NCBI GenBank assembly: GCA_944320845.1
Contig: CALUJA010000001.1
Coordinates: 1 to 64,000 of the forward strand
Length of the DNA stretch: 64,000 nucleotides
Reading direction: 5' to 3'
DNA from: an uncultured Phocaeicola sp.
GTDB taxonomy: Bacteria > Bacteroidota > Bacteroidia > Bacteroidales > Bacteroidaceae
Numbering within the stretch: position 1 is the stretch's first letter; each line of letters opens with the position of its first letter. The notes under the pieces were generated by a model. That model was not told where the DNA came from. It saw nothing but the letters and a program-made list of their open reading frames with translations, and ran no database searches. Of this stretch, positions 1-9,723 are shown piece by piece. A program made the position numbers and the translations under genes.

Positions 1-309
1 TTCGACTATTTTGTCTAATAGCGAGTCGTTTACTTTTCGTCGCTCCATTTTTCTTCTCAACAGTTTTGCCTTTTTCGCTTTTCCTGTCGCAAGGCACAAC
101 ACATACAAGCAGATTGCATAGTCGCTCCAAGCTACGCCAATATTGATTGTAGATTTCCATGTGTTGAAATAACCATCAAATCCCCGCCTGTCTTTTTGTA
201 TATTATTACCTTTCTTCCTAAACCCTGCGGATTTCAAAATAGGAGATATGCCGTCTTTGACAATATAATTGAATTGTTCCTTAATATTTATCTTTTCTTC
301 TTCTGTCAT
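1..309 (-). CDS. DUF4304-like protein, partial at left edge
   Basis: Open reading frame from an ATG at 307-309 leftwards through the window edge: 103 codons with no stop, so the C-terminus is missing. The N-terminal half, with the pattern KDGISPILKSAGFRKKGNN, resembles the start of DUF4304 proteins, small cytoplasmic proteins of unknown function often found near toxin/immunity or mobile loci. The later part (lysine/arginine-rich, around residues 75-95) is less typical. A promoter-like TATCTTTA lies on the same strand at 375-382, with TTG 18 bases further upstream. Family assignment is by eye and tentative; no function is proposed. Confidence 0.5.
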   Translation of the reverse strand, partial: MTEEEKINIKEQFNYIVKDGISPILKSAGFRKKGNNIQKDRRGFDGYFNTWKSTINIGVAWSDYAICLYVLCLATGKAKKAKLLRRKMERRKVNDSLLDKIVE

Positions 310-374
310 ACCAACCGTAGACTTTATTCATTTTGAAAATGCCTGTTTACGATTCTTAATCTACTTGGGCGGCA

Positions 375-403
375 TAAAGATACGAAAAAAAGGAGCAAGC
401 CAA
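375..403 (-). promoter_or_regulatory. Putative promoter of the left-edge gene
   Basis: On the minus strand, TATCTTTA (375-382) is close to the Bacteroidetes -7 element TAnnTTTG, and TTG (401-403) lies 18 bases upstream. It is about 65 bases before the ATG of the DUF4304-like gene. Confidence 0.4.
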
Positions 404-450
404 AAGTTTATTTGATTACTCCTTTCTGTTCGATACAAGCGAATTAACGC

Positions 451-672
451 TTATAATCTAAATCTTCCTCCTTTTCCCAGTTCATCAGGTATTTTTTGGA
501 ATCCATACCGCAATTTATCAAACTGTTCCTTAAACCATTCACCAATCGGCTGTCTGTTTATGGTCAGTACCAGTTTGCCGTCATCGGTCGGATTATTTTC
601 TACCTTGAAAATATCCTGTCTGCCTTGTCGGATTATATTAAAATCTTTATATTCGCACAAACCAACCAATCG
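451..672 (-). pseudogene. Possible gene remnant without a start codon
   Basis: An open frame of about 73 codons with protein-like composition (ends GKGGRFRL, contains NRQPIGEWFKEQFDKL). It has no ATG: the frame is opened by a TAG at 673-675 and only a TTG (669) could start it. It lies head-to-head against the metallo-beta-lactamase-fold gene at 681, leaving no room for a 5' part. The simplest reading is the C-terminal stub of a gene cut by rearrangement. The parent family was not recognised. A real short gene using TTG cannot be excluded. The rest of 310-680 shows only the putative promoter at 375-403. Confidence 0.3.
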
Positions 673-680
673 CTATAACC

Positions 681-1556
681 ATGAAAAATTATCTGACAAA
701 AAAGGTATGGCTGCTATATGCCTTGATGCTCATATTGCCGACATGTGGAGGCAGCAGCAAAAAGGCAGCCGGGGAAGAATCGGCCGCAGACTCTGCGGCG
801 ACAAGGATTCCCGGCATCGAAACCATGCTTCTGAACAATGTGAAGGTTACGTGGATACAAGACAATGCCGAAGAAAGGCTGATGCCGCGCACCTTGTTTG
901 CCGATGCGCCAGACAGCATCATCGACAGACTGAACCTGCAAGACGGCATCCCCTCATCAGTCAGCACTTTTCTGGTAGAGACGGAAGGCATCCGGATTCT
1001 GTTCGACACCGGACTGGGAGCGCCAGACAGCCGGCTGACTGAAAGTCTGAAGTCGTTGGGCATCGCGCCGGCCGACATCAAATATCTGTATCTGACACAT
1101 TTTCATGGCGACCATATCGGAGGAATGATGAAAGGCGACAGCATCGTCTTCCCCAATGCAGAGGTATATGCTTCGAAGACAGAATACGAAGCATGGATGA
1201 AAATGCCGGAAAAGCAAAGGGCTCAAGTGGTCAAGACCATGGAAAGCTACCGGAAACAATTGCACTTGTTTGAATTCGGCGATACGCTTCCCGGCAGAAT
1301 AACGGCACTCGGCGCTGTCGGCCATACGCCCGGCCACACCGTTTTCCAGACAGAAAAACTGCTTGTCATAGGAGACCTGATGCACGGAGCCGCCCTGCAG
1401 GCCGCTTATCCCGAATTCAGTGCGGCTTATGACCACGACAAGGAAAAAGCGGCAGAGACCCGCAAGCGTTTTCTGAAATACGCAAAAGACAACGGACTTA
1501 CCCTGGCAGGCATGCACCTCCCTGCTCCGGCCTTTATGGCGGCCGGCCAATACTGA
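681..1556 (+). CDS. Exported metallo-beta-lactamase-fold hydrolase
   Basis: 291 residues. An N-terminal hydrophobic segment (residues 9-20) followed by LPTC suggests an exported protein, possibly lipid-anchored at Cys22, although Pro in the lipobox is unusual. The core is a metallo-beta-lactamase fold: HxHxDH at residues 140-145 (THFHGDH), His219 in GHTPGHT, Asp232 in the GDLMH segment and a final metal His at about 279. This gives a complete set of zinc ligands for a binuclear hydrolase. The substrate is unknown; relatives include lactonases, glyoxalase II-like enzymes and general hydrolases. The chain stops 12 residues after the last His, which looks short for the family. It is convergent with mutS. 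Confidence 0.85.
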   Translation: MKNYLTKKVWLLYALMLILPTCGGSSKKAAGEESAADSAATRIPGIETMLLNNVKVTWIQDNAEERLMPRTLFADAPDSIIDRLNLQDGIPSSVSTFLVETEGIRILFDTGLGAPDSRLTESLKSLGIAPADIKYLYLTHFHGDHIGGMMKGDSIVFPNAEVYASKTEYEAWMKMPEKQRAQVVKTMESYRKQLHLFEFGDTLPGRITALGAVGHTPGHTVFQTEKLLVIGDLMHGAALQAAYPEFSAAYDHDKEKAAETRKRFLKYAKDNGLTLAGMHLPAPAFMAAGQY

Positions 1557-1571
1557 CATCAAAAGGCCAAA

Positions 1572-1654
1572 CATCCTGACCGGAGGCTTCCGCCGCATAA
1601 AAGAAAAAGTCCGGTCAGGATGCAGAAGCCATCTTTTCTGCATCCTGACCGGAC
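1572..1654 (-). terminator. Intrinsic terminator of mutS with a third copy of the arm
   Basis: A perfect 19-bp stem, 1609-1627 against 1636-1654, with an 8-base loop. On the minus strand it is followed by a T-rich tract (complement of 1601-1608), which fits termination of mutS. The core of the arm (catcctgaccgg) occurs a third time at 1572-1583, so an alternative shorter hairpin (1572-1584 with 1610-1622) can form. Confidence 0.8.
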
Positions 1655-1752
1655 AAACGCCACGTTTGCTGCTGTCAGAAATCCGTTTTCACCATGTCTG
1701 CCGCTCCGTTTCCTCCAGCCAACAGACTGGCGGCAAAAGTCCTTCAGAACAT

Positions 1753-4374
1753 TTACCTGCCCCGTATAATCCGCTTGATATCGTTCAGCTTGTTCAATGC
1801 CTCGAGCGGAGTCAGATTGTCCACATCCAGATGCAGGATTTCATCACGAATCTGGCACAACACGGGGTCGTCCAGCTGGAAGAAGCTCAGCTGAATGCCG
1901 TCTGCCGCCGCCTTCGCATTCACCTTAGGCTTGGCGGAAATCCCTTCCTGACGGTTCTCCGCCTCCAGCTGACGGAGGATTTCGGCGGCCCGCTTCACGA
2001 TTGTCTTCGGCATTCCCGCCATCTTCGCCACATGGATACCGAATGAATGTTCGCTTCCGCCCCGCTCCAGCTTGCGCAGGAATATGACCTTATTGTCGAC
2101 TTCCCTGACCGAAACATTGTAATTCTTTATCCGCTTGAACTGCTCCTCCATATCATTCAGCTCGTGATAATGGGTGGCAAAAAGCGTTCGGGCGCGCGCC
2201 CGCTTGTGTTCATGGATATGCTCCACAATCGCCCACGCGATGGAAATTCCGTCGTATGTAGATGTCCCGCGGCCCAGCTCGTCGAAAAGCACAAGGCTGC
2301 GCGGAGAAAGATTGTTCAGGATATTGGCCGCCTCATTCATTTCGACCATGAAAGTGGATTCGCCGACCGAGATATTGTCGCTCGCCCCCACACGGGTAAA
2401 GATTTTATCTACCAGTCCGATGTGGGCACTTTCAGCAGGAACGAAGCATCCTATCTGGGCCATCAGCGTAATCAAAGCCGTCTGGCGGAGCAAAGCAGAC
2501 TTACCCGCCATATTCGGGCCCGTAATGATAATAATCTGCTGCTCTTCCGTATCCAGATAAACATCGTTTGCAATGTAGCGTTCGCCCAAAGGCAACTGCT
2601 TTTCGATTACCGGATGGCGTCCCTGACGAATATCCAGCACATCGTCGTCTGCTATCACCGGACGGATATAGTTGTTAGCACGGGCCACATTGGCAAAGGA
2701 AAGCAGACAGTCCAGGCGCGCAATCAGATTAGCATCGAGCTGAATGGCCGGAATAAACTCGGCCAGCGACATGACCAGTTCGTTATAAAGACGCGTCTCC
2801 AATACCAGAATCTTGTCCTCCGCCCCTAAAATCTTTTCTTCATATTCCTTCAGTTCCTGCGTAATGTAACGCTCGGCGTTAACCAGTGTCTGCTTCCTGA
2901 TCCAGTCGGCCGGAACCTTGTCTTTATGCGTATTCCTTACCTCTATGTAATATCCGAACACATTGTTATAGGCAATCTTCAGGCTCGGGATGCCGGTCTT
3001 CTCAATCTCGCGCTGCTGTATCTGCAGCAGACAGTCCTTCCCCGAATAGGCGATGCGCCGCAGTTCGTCCAGTTCCTCATTCACTCCGTCCGCTATCACC
3101 CCTCCTTTATTGACCAGCAAAGGCGGGTCGTTCTTAATCTCCCTCGCGATCTTGTCACGGAGCGACACACAGGGGTTCAACTGCTCGCCGATGCGCCGCA
3201 GGCTCTCGTTTTCCGCATTCAGGCAAGCGTTCCTTATCGGTTCGACAGCCTGCAAGGCTACTTTCATCTGCACCACCTCACGCGGAGAGATACGCCCCAC
3301 GGCAGCTTTCGACACGATACGCTCCAAATCCCCTATGCGGTGCAGCTGTTCCTCGATAAAATCCTTGAAATCCGGCTCGCGGAAAAAATATTCCACCACA
3401 TCCAGACGCTCGTTTATCGGCTTTGCATCCTTGAGCGGAAAAACAATCCACCGCTTCAGAAGGCGCGCTCCCATCGGGCTTATGGTATGGTCAATCACAT
3501 CGAGCAGGCTCGTACCGCCCTCGTTCATGCTCCCTACCAGTTCGAGACTGCGCACCGTAAACTTGTCCAGCCTTACATACCGGTCTTCCTCAATGCGTGA
3601 AAGCGAAGTGATATGGCCTATCTGGTAATGTTGGGTCATATCAAGGTACTGCAAGATAGCTCCCGAAGCGATGATTCCATTAACAAGATGCTCCACTCCG
3701 AAGCCCTTCAGATTCTTCGTTTCAAAATGCTTCAGCAGTTTTTCACGGGCAGAAGCCTCGGTAAACACCCAGTCATCCAGCTCAAAGGTAAAGAACTTGC
3801 TTCCGAAGCTGCCTTCAAACATCCCCCGCTTTCCCCGCTCGAAAAGCACTTCCTTCGGAGCAAAGTTACTCAGCAGCTTGTCCACGTAATCGGCCGGCCC
3901 TTCAGCCGTCATGAACTCACCGGTGGAAATGTCCAGAAAAGCCACTCCGCAAGCCGACTTACCGAAATGCACGGCAGCCAGGAAATTGTTCTCCTTATAA
4001 GAAAGCACGTTGTCGCTGATGGCTACTCCAGGTGTCACAAGTTCGGTAATGCCGCGCTTCACCAGTTTCTTGGTAGTCTTGGGGTCTTCCAGCTGGTCAC
4101 AGATGGCCACCCGCCTTCCCGCACGAATCAGTTTGGGCAAGTAAGTGTCGAGCGCATGATGGGGAAACCCCGCCATCTCCACAGTCTTTGCCTGCCCGTT
4201 GGCCCGTCTGGTCAGCGTAATGCCCAGAATTTCGGATGCCGCCACAGCATCTTCCGAATAGGTTTCATAGAAGTCTCCGCAACGAAACAGCATAATCGCA
4301 TCAGGATGCTTTGCCTTCAGATCGAAATACTGCTTCATCATAGGGGTCAGTACCACTTCATTGTCTTTTGCCAC
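1753..4374 (-). CDS. mutS: DNA mismatch repair protein MutS
   Basis: 873 residues, normal full length. MutS recognises mispaired and looped bases and recruits MutL. The mismatch-binding Phe-X-Glu is FYE at residues 35-37 in domain I. The C-terminal ABC-type ATPase has Walker A GPNMAGKS near residue 619, the conserved [12 protein letters not shown] segment and ATHYHEL. A GTG start (4372-4374, followed by GCA AAA GAC) is chosen because the aligned MutS N-terminus begins there and a GGA-containing purine tract lies about 10 bases upstream. A -7-like element (TATCTTTG, minus strand, 4420-4427) lies upstream, back to back with the metG promoter region. It appears to be a single-gene unit ended by the strong hairpin at 1609-1654. 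Confidence 0.98.
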   Translation of the reverse strand: MAKDNEVVLTPMMKQYFDLKAKHPDAIMLFRCGDFYETYSEDAVAASEILGITLTRRANGQAKTVEMAGFPHHALDTYLPKLIRAGRRVAICDQLEDPKTTKKLVKRGITELVTPGVAISDNVLSYKENNFLAAVHFGKSACGVAFLDISTGEFMTAEGPADYVDKLLSNFAPKEVLFERGKRGMFEGSFGSKFFTFELDDWVFTEASAREKLLKHFETKNLKGFGVEHLVNGIIASGAILQYLDMTQHYQIGHITSLSRIEEDRYVRLDKFTVRSLELVGSMNEGGTSLLDVIDHTISPMGARLLKRWIVFPLKDAKPINERLDVVEYFFREPDFKDFIEEQLHRIGDLERIVSKAAVGRISPREVVQMKVALQAVEPIRNACLNAENESLRRIGEQLNPCVSLRDKIAREIKNDPPLLVNKGGVIADGVNEELDELRRIAYSGKDCLLQIQQREIEKTGIPSLKIAYNNVFGYYIEVRNTHKDKVPADWIRKQTLVNAERYITQELKEYEEKILGAEDKILVLETRLYNELVMSLAEFIPAIQLDANLIARLDCLLSFANVARANNYIRPVIADDDVLDIRQGRHPVIEKQLPLGERYIANDVYLDTEEQQIIIITGPNMAGKSALLRQTALITLMAQIGCFVPAESAHIGLVDKIFTRVGASDNISVGESTFMVEMNEAANILNNLSPRSLVLFDELGRGTSTYDGISIAWAIVEHIHEHKRARARTLFATHYHELNDMEEQFKRIKNYNVSVREVDNKVIFLRKLERGGSEHSFGIHVAKMAGMPKTIVKRAAEILRQLEAENRQEGISAKPKVNAKAAADGIQLSFFQLDDPVLCQIRDEILHLDVDNLTPLEALNKLNDIKRIIRGR

Positions 4375-4419
4375 AATTCCGTCCTTTCTTTATTCTGTTT
4401 GATAATCCGGTAATCGGGG

Positions 4420-4427
4420 CAAAGATA
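4420..4427 (-). promoter_or_regulatory. -7 element of the mutS promoter
   Basis: The minus strand reads TATCTTTG, a match to TAnnTTTG, about 45 bases before the mutS start. No clear -33 TTG was seen at the expected distance, so only the -7 box is called. Confidence 0.5.
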
Positions 4428-4514
4428 CTCGAAAAACCGCGAACGAAGAAAAATTCTCTCAAAAACAAACCGAATTTGCAGTCGGGCAAGAATGCGCTTC
4501 ACACAAAAACTTCA

Positions 4515-4545
4515 TTGCGTTATTCCATAATTATCACTAACTTTG
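4515..4545 (+). promoter_or_regulatory. Promoter of metG
   Basis: TTG at 4515-4517, 20 bases, then TAACTTTG at 4538-4545: an exact fit to the Bacteroidetes promoter pattern. Predicted transcription start is near 4552, giving a leader of about 35 bases. Confidence 0.75.
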
Positions 4546-4587
4546 CAAACGTAACATTGCATCAAACAAAAACAGAACATCTATAAT

Positions 4588-6630
4588 ATGGAAAAGAAAT
4601 TCAAACGGACCACCGTCACCTCGGCTCTTCCCTATGCCAACGGTCCGGTCCATATCGGTCATCTGGCGGGAGTGTATGTACCTGCCGACATCTATGTGCG
4701 CTATCTGCGCCTGAAAAAAGAGGATGTGCTCTTCATCGGAGGCTCAGACGAGCATGGTGTGCCCATCACCATCCGCGCAAAGAAAGAGGGGGTAACACCG
4801 CAGGACATTGTAGACCGCTACCATACGCTGATAAAGGACTCGTTCAAAGAGTTCGGCATTTCATTCGATGTATACGGACGCACCAGTTCTGCCGTTCATC
4901 ACCAAACGGCCTCAGACTTTTTCCGCAAACTGTATGACAAGGGGGAATTCATCGAGAAGACAACCGAGCAATACTACGATGAAGAAGCCCATACGTTTCT
5001 TGCCGACCGCTACATCACCGGTGAATGCCCGCACTGCCATGCCGAAGGCGCGTATGGCGACCAGTGCGAAAAATGCGGAAGCACGCTCTCGCCTACCGAA
5101 CTGATTAATCCCAAAAGTGCCATCAGCGGAAGCAAGCCGGTGATGAAAGAAACCAAGCACTGGTATCTGCCGCTCGACAGACATGAGGCATGGCTGCGCC
5201 AATGGATACTGGAAGACCACAAGGAATGGCGCCCGAATGTTTACGGACAATGCAAGAGCTGGCTGGACATGGGCCTGCAGCCGCGCGCCGTAAGCCGTGA
5301 CCTGGATTGGGGTATCCCGGTTCCGGTGGAAGGAGCAGAAGGGAAAGTGCTGTATGTGTGGTTTGATGCGCCAATCGGCTACATTTCAAACACGAAAGAA
5401 CTGCTGCCGGACTCTTGGGAGAAGTGGTGGAAAGACCCCGAAACCCGCCTGATTCATTTCATCGGAAAAGACAACATCGTATTCCACTGCATTGTTTTCC
5501 CCGCCATGCTGAAGGCAGAAGGCAGCTATATCCTTCCTGACAATGTTCCTGCCAATGAGTTCCTGAATCTGGAAGGGGACAAGATTTCCACTTCACGCAA
5601 CTGGGCGGTATGGCTGCACGAATACTTGCGCGATTTTCCGGGCAAGCAAGATGTATTGCGCTATGTACTGACTGCCAACGCACCGGAGACGAAAGACAAT
5701 GACTTTACATGGAAAGACTTCCAGGCACGCAACAACAACGAACTGGTAGCCGTTTACGGAAACTTTGTAAACCGTGCTTTGGTTCTTGCCCACAAATATT
5801 TCGAAGGGAAAGTGCCTGTCTGCGGTGAACTGACTGACTATGACCGCGAAACTTTGAAAGAGTTTGCCGATGTAAAAGCCGAAGTGGAAAAGCTGCTCGA
5901 TGTATTCAAATTCCGCGACGCACAAAAGGAAGCCATGAATCTGGCGCGTATCGGAAACAAGTATCTCGCCGATACCGAACCGTGGAAACTGGCCAAAACA
6001 GACATGAACCGTGTGGCAACCATTCTGAACATCGCGCTTCAGTTGGTGGCAAACCTGTCCATCGCATTTGAGCCGTTCCTGCCATTCAGTTCTGAGAAGC
6101 TGCGCAAGATGTTGAATATGGAAAGCTTCGACTGGGAACAGTTGGGACGCACCGACCTGCTGCCTGCCGGCCATCAGCTGAACAAAGCCGAACTGTTGTT
6201 TGAAAAGATAGAGGACAATGTGATTGAGGCGCAGGTTCAGAAGCTGCTGGACACCAAAAAGGCAAACGAAGCGGCCAACTATAAGGCCAGCCCTATCAAA
6301 CCGACCGTTTCATTCGAGGATTTCGAGAAGTTGGATATACGTGTAGGCACGGTATTGGAATGTGAAAACGTGCCCAAGATGAAGAAGCTATTGAAGTTCA
6401 AGATTGCCGACGGACTGGAAAACCGCACCATCGTGAGCGGTATCGCCCAACACTACAAGCCGGAAGAACTGGTGGGCAAGCAAGTATTGTTTATCGCCAA
6501 TCTTGCTCCACGACAGTTCAAGAACGGTCTGGTCAGCGAAGGCATGATTTTGAGCGCCGAAAACTTCGACGGCTCGCTTGCTGTCACTTCCCTGCTGAAT
6601 GAAGTAAAACCGGGAAGCGAGGTGAAATAA
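4588..6630 (+). CDS. metG: Methionyl-tRNA synthetase
   Basis: 680 residues. It charges tRNA-Met with methionine in the cytoplasm. The class I signature HIGH is at residues 22-25 and the KMSKS equivalent is KISTS near residue 335. A zinc-binding knuckle region ([18 protein letters not shown]) sits in the connective domain near residues 145-165. The C-terminal ~105 residues form the fused tRNA-binding/EMAP-type OB domain ([14 protein letters not shown]...). This full-length arrangement is usual for Bacteroidales. The ATG at 4588 is about 35 bases from the predicted transcription start. Confidence 0.98.
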   Translation: MEKKFKRTTVTSALPYANGPVHIGHLAGVYVPADIYVRYLRLKKEDVLFIGGSDEHGVPITIRAKKEGVTPQDIVDRYHTLIKDSFKEFGISFDVYGRTSSAVHHQTASDFFRKLYDKGEFIEKTTEQYYDEEAHTFLADRYITGECPHCHAEGAYGDQCEKCGSTLSPTELINPKSAISGSKPVMKETKHWYLPLDRHEAWLRQWILEDHKEWRPNVYGQCKSWLDMGLQPRAVSRDLDWGIPVPVEGAEGKVLYVWFDAPIGYISNTKELLPDSWEKWWKDPETRLIHFIGKDNIVFHCIVFPAMLKAEGSYILPDNVPANEFLNLEGDKISTSRNWAVWLHEYLRDFPGKQDVLRYVLTANAPETKDNDFTWKDFQARNNNELVAVYGNFVNRALVLAHKYFEGKVPVCGELTDYDRETLKEFADVKAEVEKLLDVFKFRDAQKEAMNLARIGNKYLADTEPWKLAKTDMNRVATILNIALQLVANLSIAFEPFLPFSSEKLRKMLNMESFDWEQLGRTDLLPAGHQLNKAELLFEKIEDNVIEAQVQKLLDTKKANEAANYKASPIKPTVSFEDFEKLDIRVGTVLECENVPKMKKLLKFKIADGLENRTIVSGIAQHYKPEELVGKQVLFIANLAPRQFKNGLVSEGMILSAENFDGSLAVTSLLNEVKPGSEVK

Positions 6631-6665
6631 CGGCAGCCGTTCAGCACACCTTTCATACATTCAGA

Positions 6666-6708
6666 CACGGACTGCGCGGAAAGACCTGAACTTCCCTGCA
6701 GTCCGTGC
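6666..6708 (+). terminator. Hairpin after metG
   Basis: CACGGACTGC (6666-6675) pairs with GCAGTCCGTG (6699-6708). There is no long T-run after it, so it may be a weak terminator or a partial block to read-through into the flippase gene. Confidence 0.45.
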
Positions 6709-6745
6709 CTGTAACATTTATTCAAATCCCGACGAGACAAGCATC

Positions 6746-8194
6746 ATGCCGGAACATTCACTGAAAGACAAGACGGCCAAAGGCCTTCTTTGGGGAGGTA
6801 TCAACAACGGTGCCATGCAGGCGCTGAACTTAGTGTTCGGCGTCATCACAGCCCGTATCCTCAATGATACCGACTATGGCATGGTGGGTATGCTCAGCAT
6901 CTTCTCGCTGATTGCCGGTTCGCTGCAGGAAAGCGGATTTACCGCCGCACTGGTCAACAAGAAAGACATCCGTCACGAAGACTACAACGCCGTGTTCTGG
7001 TTTTGTTCAGGCATCAGCCTCACCCTTTATCTCATTCTCTTCGGATGCGCGCCGCTTATCGCCGCCTTCTACGGTCAGCCCGCGTTGGTGCCGCTTGCCC
7101 GCTATTCCTTCCTGGGATTCCTGATTGCCAGTCTGGGCATACCGCACAGCGCCTATCTGTTCCGCAACCTGATGGTCAGACAAAAGGCTTTAACCTCCAT
7201 CATCGCCCTGATTGTTTCGGGAACGACCGGAGTCGCATTGGCGCTTGCCGGCTTCTCCTACTGGGGAATCGCTACCCAAAGCATCGTTTATGTGGCAGCG
7301 GTCAACCTTTGCTACCTGTACTTTTCTCCCTGGCGCCCTACGCTGAAGATTGACTTCCGCCCGCTGAGAGGCATGATTGGCTTCAGCAGCCGGCTGTTGG
7401 TCACGAACATCTTCACCCATCTCAACAACAATCTTTTCTCCGTCCTCTTGGGAAGATATTATTCTGAAAGGGAGGTCGGCCAGTTCAATCAGGCAAACAA
7501 ATGGAATCTGATGGGGCATTCGCTCATCAGCGGTATGGTAAACAGCGTCGCCCTGCCCGTGCTCCGCCAGGTATCCGACGACAAGGAGCGCCAAAGACGG
7601 GTATTCCGCAAGATGCTTCGCTTCACCTCGTTTGTTTCCTTTCCCGCCATGTTCGGGCTTTCACTTATCGCTCCCGAACTGATTACCATCGCCATCACCG
7701 ACAAATGGCTGCCCAGTGCCCGCATCCTGCAACTGCTGGCCGTGGGCGGGGCCTTCATCCCGCTGACAAACCTTTATACCAATCTGATTGTCAGCAAAGG
7801 GAAATCCGGCACTTTCATGTGGAACACAATCATCCAGGGACTGAGCCAACTCGTCGCCATGTGCCTGCTCTATCCCTACGGCATCCGCACCATGCTGACC
7901 GTATACATTGTCATCAATGTCGGCTGGCTGCTGATATGGCACTACCTGGTATGGCGTGAAATACGGCTCGGCATTTTCCCGGCCCTGAAAGACACCCTTT
8001 CTTTCGGAGCTATCGCCGCCGCCGTCATGATAGCAGTCCACTTTCTGACGGCCTTTATCCCAAACATCTACCTGCTGATACTCGTCAAAATCGTTTCGGC
8101 CGCCCTGCTCTATCTGCTCATCATGTGGGCAAGCGGCTCGGCAACGTTCCGCGAAAGCATGCAGTATCTGCTGAAGCGCGGGCAAAAGGCCTGA
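6746..8194 (+). CDS. Polysaccharide flippase / O-antigen transporter (Wzx-type, MOP superfamily)
   Basis: 482 residues, almost entirely alternating hydrophobic segments consistent with 12-14 membrane helices. The start has the pattern GLLWGGINNGAMQALN typical of lipopolysaccharide-biosynthesis flippases related to WzxC. Such proteins flip undecaprenyl-linked oligosaccharides across the inner membrane. It lies just upstream of a glycan operon (8356-12612), which suggests a linked role, although that operon has its own promoter. Substrate unknown. The ATG is 115 bases after metG with a hairpin between, and no clear separate promoter was seen. Confidence 0.88.
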   Translation: MPEHSLKDKTAKGLLWGGINNGAMQALNLVFGVITARILNDTDYGMVGMLSIFSLIAGSLQESGFTAALVNKKDIRHEDYNAVFWFCSGISLTLYLILFGCAPLIAAFYGQPALVPLARYSFLGFLIASLGIPHSAYLFRNLMVRQKALTSIIALIVSGTTGVALALAGFSYWGIATQSIVYVAAVNLCYLYFSPWRPTLKIDFRPLRGMIGFSSRLLVTNIFTHLNNNLFSVLLGRYYSEREVGQFNQANKWNLMGHSLISGMVNSVALPVLRQVSDDKERQRRVFRKMLRFTSFVSFPAMFGLSLIAPELITIAITDKWLPSARILQLLAVGGAFIPLTNLYTNLIVSKGKSGTFMWNTIIQGLSQLVAMCLLYPYGIRTMLTVYIVINVGWLLIWHYLVWREIRLGIFPALKDTLSFGAIAAAVMIAVHFLTAFIPNIYLLILVKIVSAALLYLLIMWASGSATFRESMQYLLKRGQKA

Positions 8195-8303
8195 ATCTCC
8201 CGTTCCTGTCCGGCATCCGGAGCCGGAAATGCTCCTGCCATAAATCCGGCGGCATACGGCAGAAACAGAATATGCACGGGCGAAAACCTATTTTCATCTT
8301 TGC

Positions 8304-8334
8304 TTGGTCAGATAAGAGGGAATTGCTAACTTTG
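8304..8334 (+). promoter_or_regulatory. Promoter of the CDP-polyol/LicD operon
   Basis: TTG at 8304-8306, 20 bases, then TAACTTTG at 8327-8334. It lies 22 bases before the chosen start of the bifunctional enzyme and supports starting that gene at 8356 rather than at an upstream in-frame codon. Confidence 0.75.
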
Positions 8335-8355
8335 TCACAACCTATACAACAGACA

Positions 8356-9723
8356 ATGAAAAGAAACATAGCAGTGATATTGGCAGGAGGAGTGGGAAGC
8401 CGCCTGGGGCTCTCCACCCCGAAACAGTTCTTCAAAGTGGCCGGCCGGATGGTAGTTGAACATACGGTAGACACTTTCGAACGCAATCCGCATATCGATG
8501 AAATCGCCATTGTATCCAACCCGTTCTACATTGCCGAGTTTGAAAACCTGATTATCAAGAACGGATGGAAGAAGGTAAAGAAGCTGCTCAAAGGCGGGAA
8601 AGAGCGTTACCACTCCAGCCTTTCCGCCATCGAAGCGTACGGCGACCGGGATGTCAACCTGATATTCCACGATGCCGTGCGTCCGTTGGTCAGCCAACGC
8701 ATCATCAACGATGTGGTGAACGCCCTCGAAACCTACGATGCCATTGACGTGGCGCTTCCGTCGGCCGACACCATCATCGAGGTGGACGGAGACTTTATCC
8801 GCCAGATACCCGACCGCTCGCGCCTGAAACGCGGACAGACCCCTCAGGCGTTTTCCATCGGCACGATACGGCGCGCCTACGAATGTGCGCAAAACGACCC
8901 GGACTTCAAGGCTACAGACGACTGCGGGGTAGTCAAGAAATACCTGCCCCACGTACCAATCTATGTCGTGGCGGGGGAAGAAAGCAACATGAAGCTGACC
9001 TATAAGGAAGACACCTACCTGCTCGACAAATTCTTTCAGCTCCGCAAAAGCGAACTGAACCACGAATCCACAGACATGAGCCTGCTGGCCGGTAAAGTGG
9101 CGGTCATCTTCGGGGGAAGCTACGGCATCGGCGCGGAGACGGCCCGTATGCTCGAAGCACAAAGAGCAAAGGTATACCGCTTTTCACGCAGCCTCAACCA
9201 TACGGATGTGGGGTGCAAGGAAGAGGTGGCAAAGGCCTTAAAAGAAGTATTCGGCAAAGAAGGGCGGATAGACTTCGTGGTAAACACCGCCGGAGTGCTG
9301 AACAAAGAGCCGCTGATAGCCGCCGGCTACGAAACCATCGTGGCGGCCGTGCAGACCAACTATATGGGAACGGTGAACGTAGCGCTTGAAGCCTTCCCTT
9401 ACCTGAAGGAGACGAAAGGCAAGCTCGTGTTCTTCACCTCCAGTTCCTATACGCGCGGAAGGGCCTTCTACAGCATCTATTCATCCACCAAGGCGGCAAT
9501 CGTCAACTTCGTGCAGGCCATCGCCCAGGAATGGGAGGGCTTCGGCATCCGCGTAAACTGCATCAATCCGGAACGCACCAAGACTCCGATGCGCGTGCAT
9601 AATTTCGGCATCGAGCCGGAAGACACACTGCTCTCGGCCGGCAAGGTGGCGGAAGCCACTTTACAGACACTCGCGTCCGACTATACCGGACAGGTGATTG
9701 ACGTCAAAAAAGAAAACGTATGA
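8356..9723 (+). CDS. Bifunctional cytidylyltransferase / short-chain reductase (CDP-ribitol synthase-like)
   Basis: 455 residues from the ATG at 8356. The frame is open further upstream, but the promoter at 8304-8334 and the family N-terminus fix this start. Residues 1-~230 are an IspD/TarI-type cytidylyltransferase with the CTP-binding loop LAGGVGSRLGLSTPKQF. Residues ~240-455 are a short-chain dehydrogenase/reductase with the cofactor-binding GGSYGIG and catalytic Tyr375-xxx-Lys379 (YSSTK). This fusion matches Bcs1-like enzymes of encapsulated Haemophilus, which reduce ribulose 5-phosphate to ribitol 5-phosphate and activate it to CDP-ribitol. The stop overlaps the LicD start (ATGA). CDP-ribitol as product is inferred from family and context; another CDP-polyol is possible. 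Confidence 0.88.
   Translation: MKRNIAVILAGGVGSRLGLSTPKQFFKVAGRMVVEHTVDTFERNPHIDEIAIVSNPFYIAEFENLIIKNGWKKVKKLLKGGKERYHSSLSAIEAYGDRDVNLIFHDAVRPLVSQRIINDVVNALETYDAIDVALPSADTIIEVDGDFIRQIPDRSRLKRGQTPQAFSIGTIRRAYECAQNDPDFKATDDCGVVKKYLPHVPIYVVAGEESNMKLTYKEDTYLLDKFFQLRKSELNHESTDMSLLAGKVAVIFGGSYGIGAETARMLEAQRAKVYRFSRSLNHTDVGCKEEVAKALKEVFGKEGRIDFVVNTAGVLNKEPLIAAGYETIVAAVQTNYMGTVNVALEAFPYLKETKGKLVFFTSSSYTRGRAFYSIYSSTKAAIVNFVQAIAQEWEGFGIRVNCINPERTKTPMRVHNFGIEPEDTLLSAGKVAEATLQTLASDYTGQVIDVKKENV

Noticed and set aside
1753-4374. Several long plus-strand frames opposite mutS
   Set aside because: They have shadow-like composition, no starts with promoters, and lie wholly opposite a well-conserved gene.
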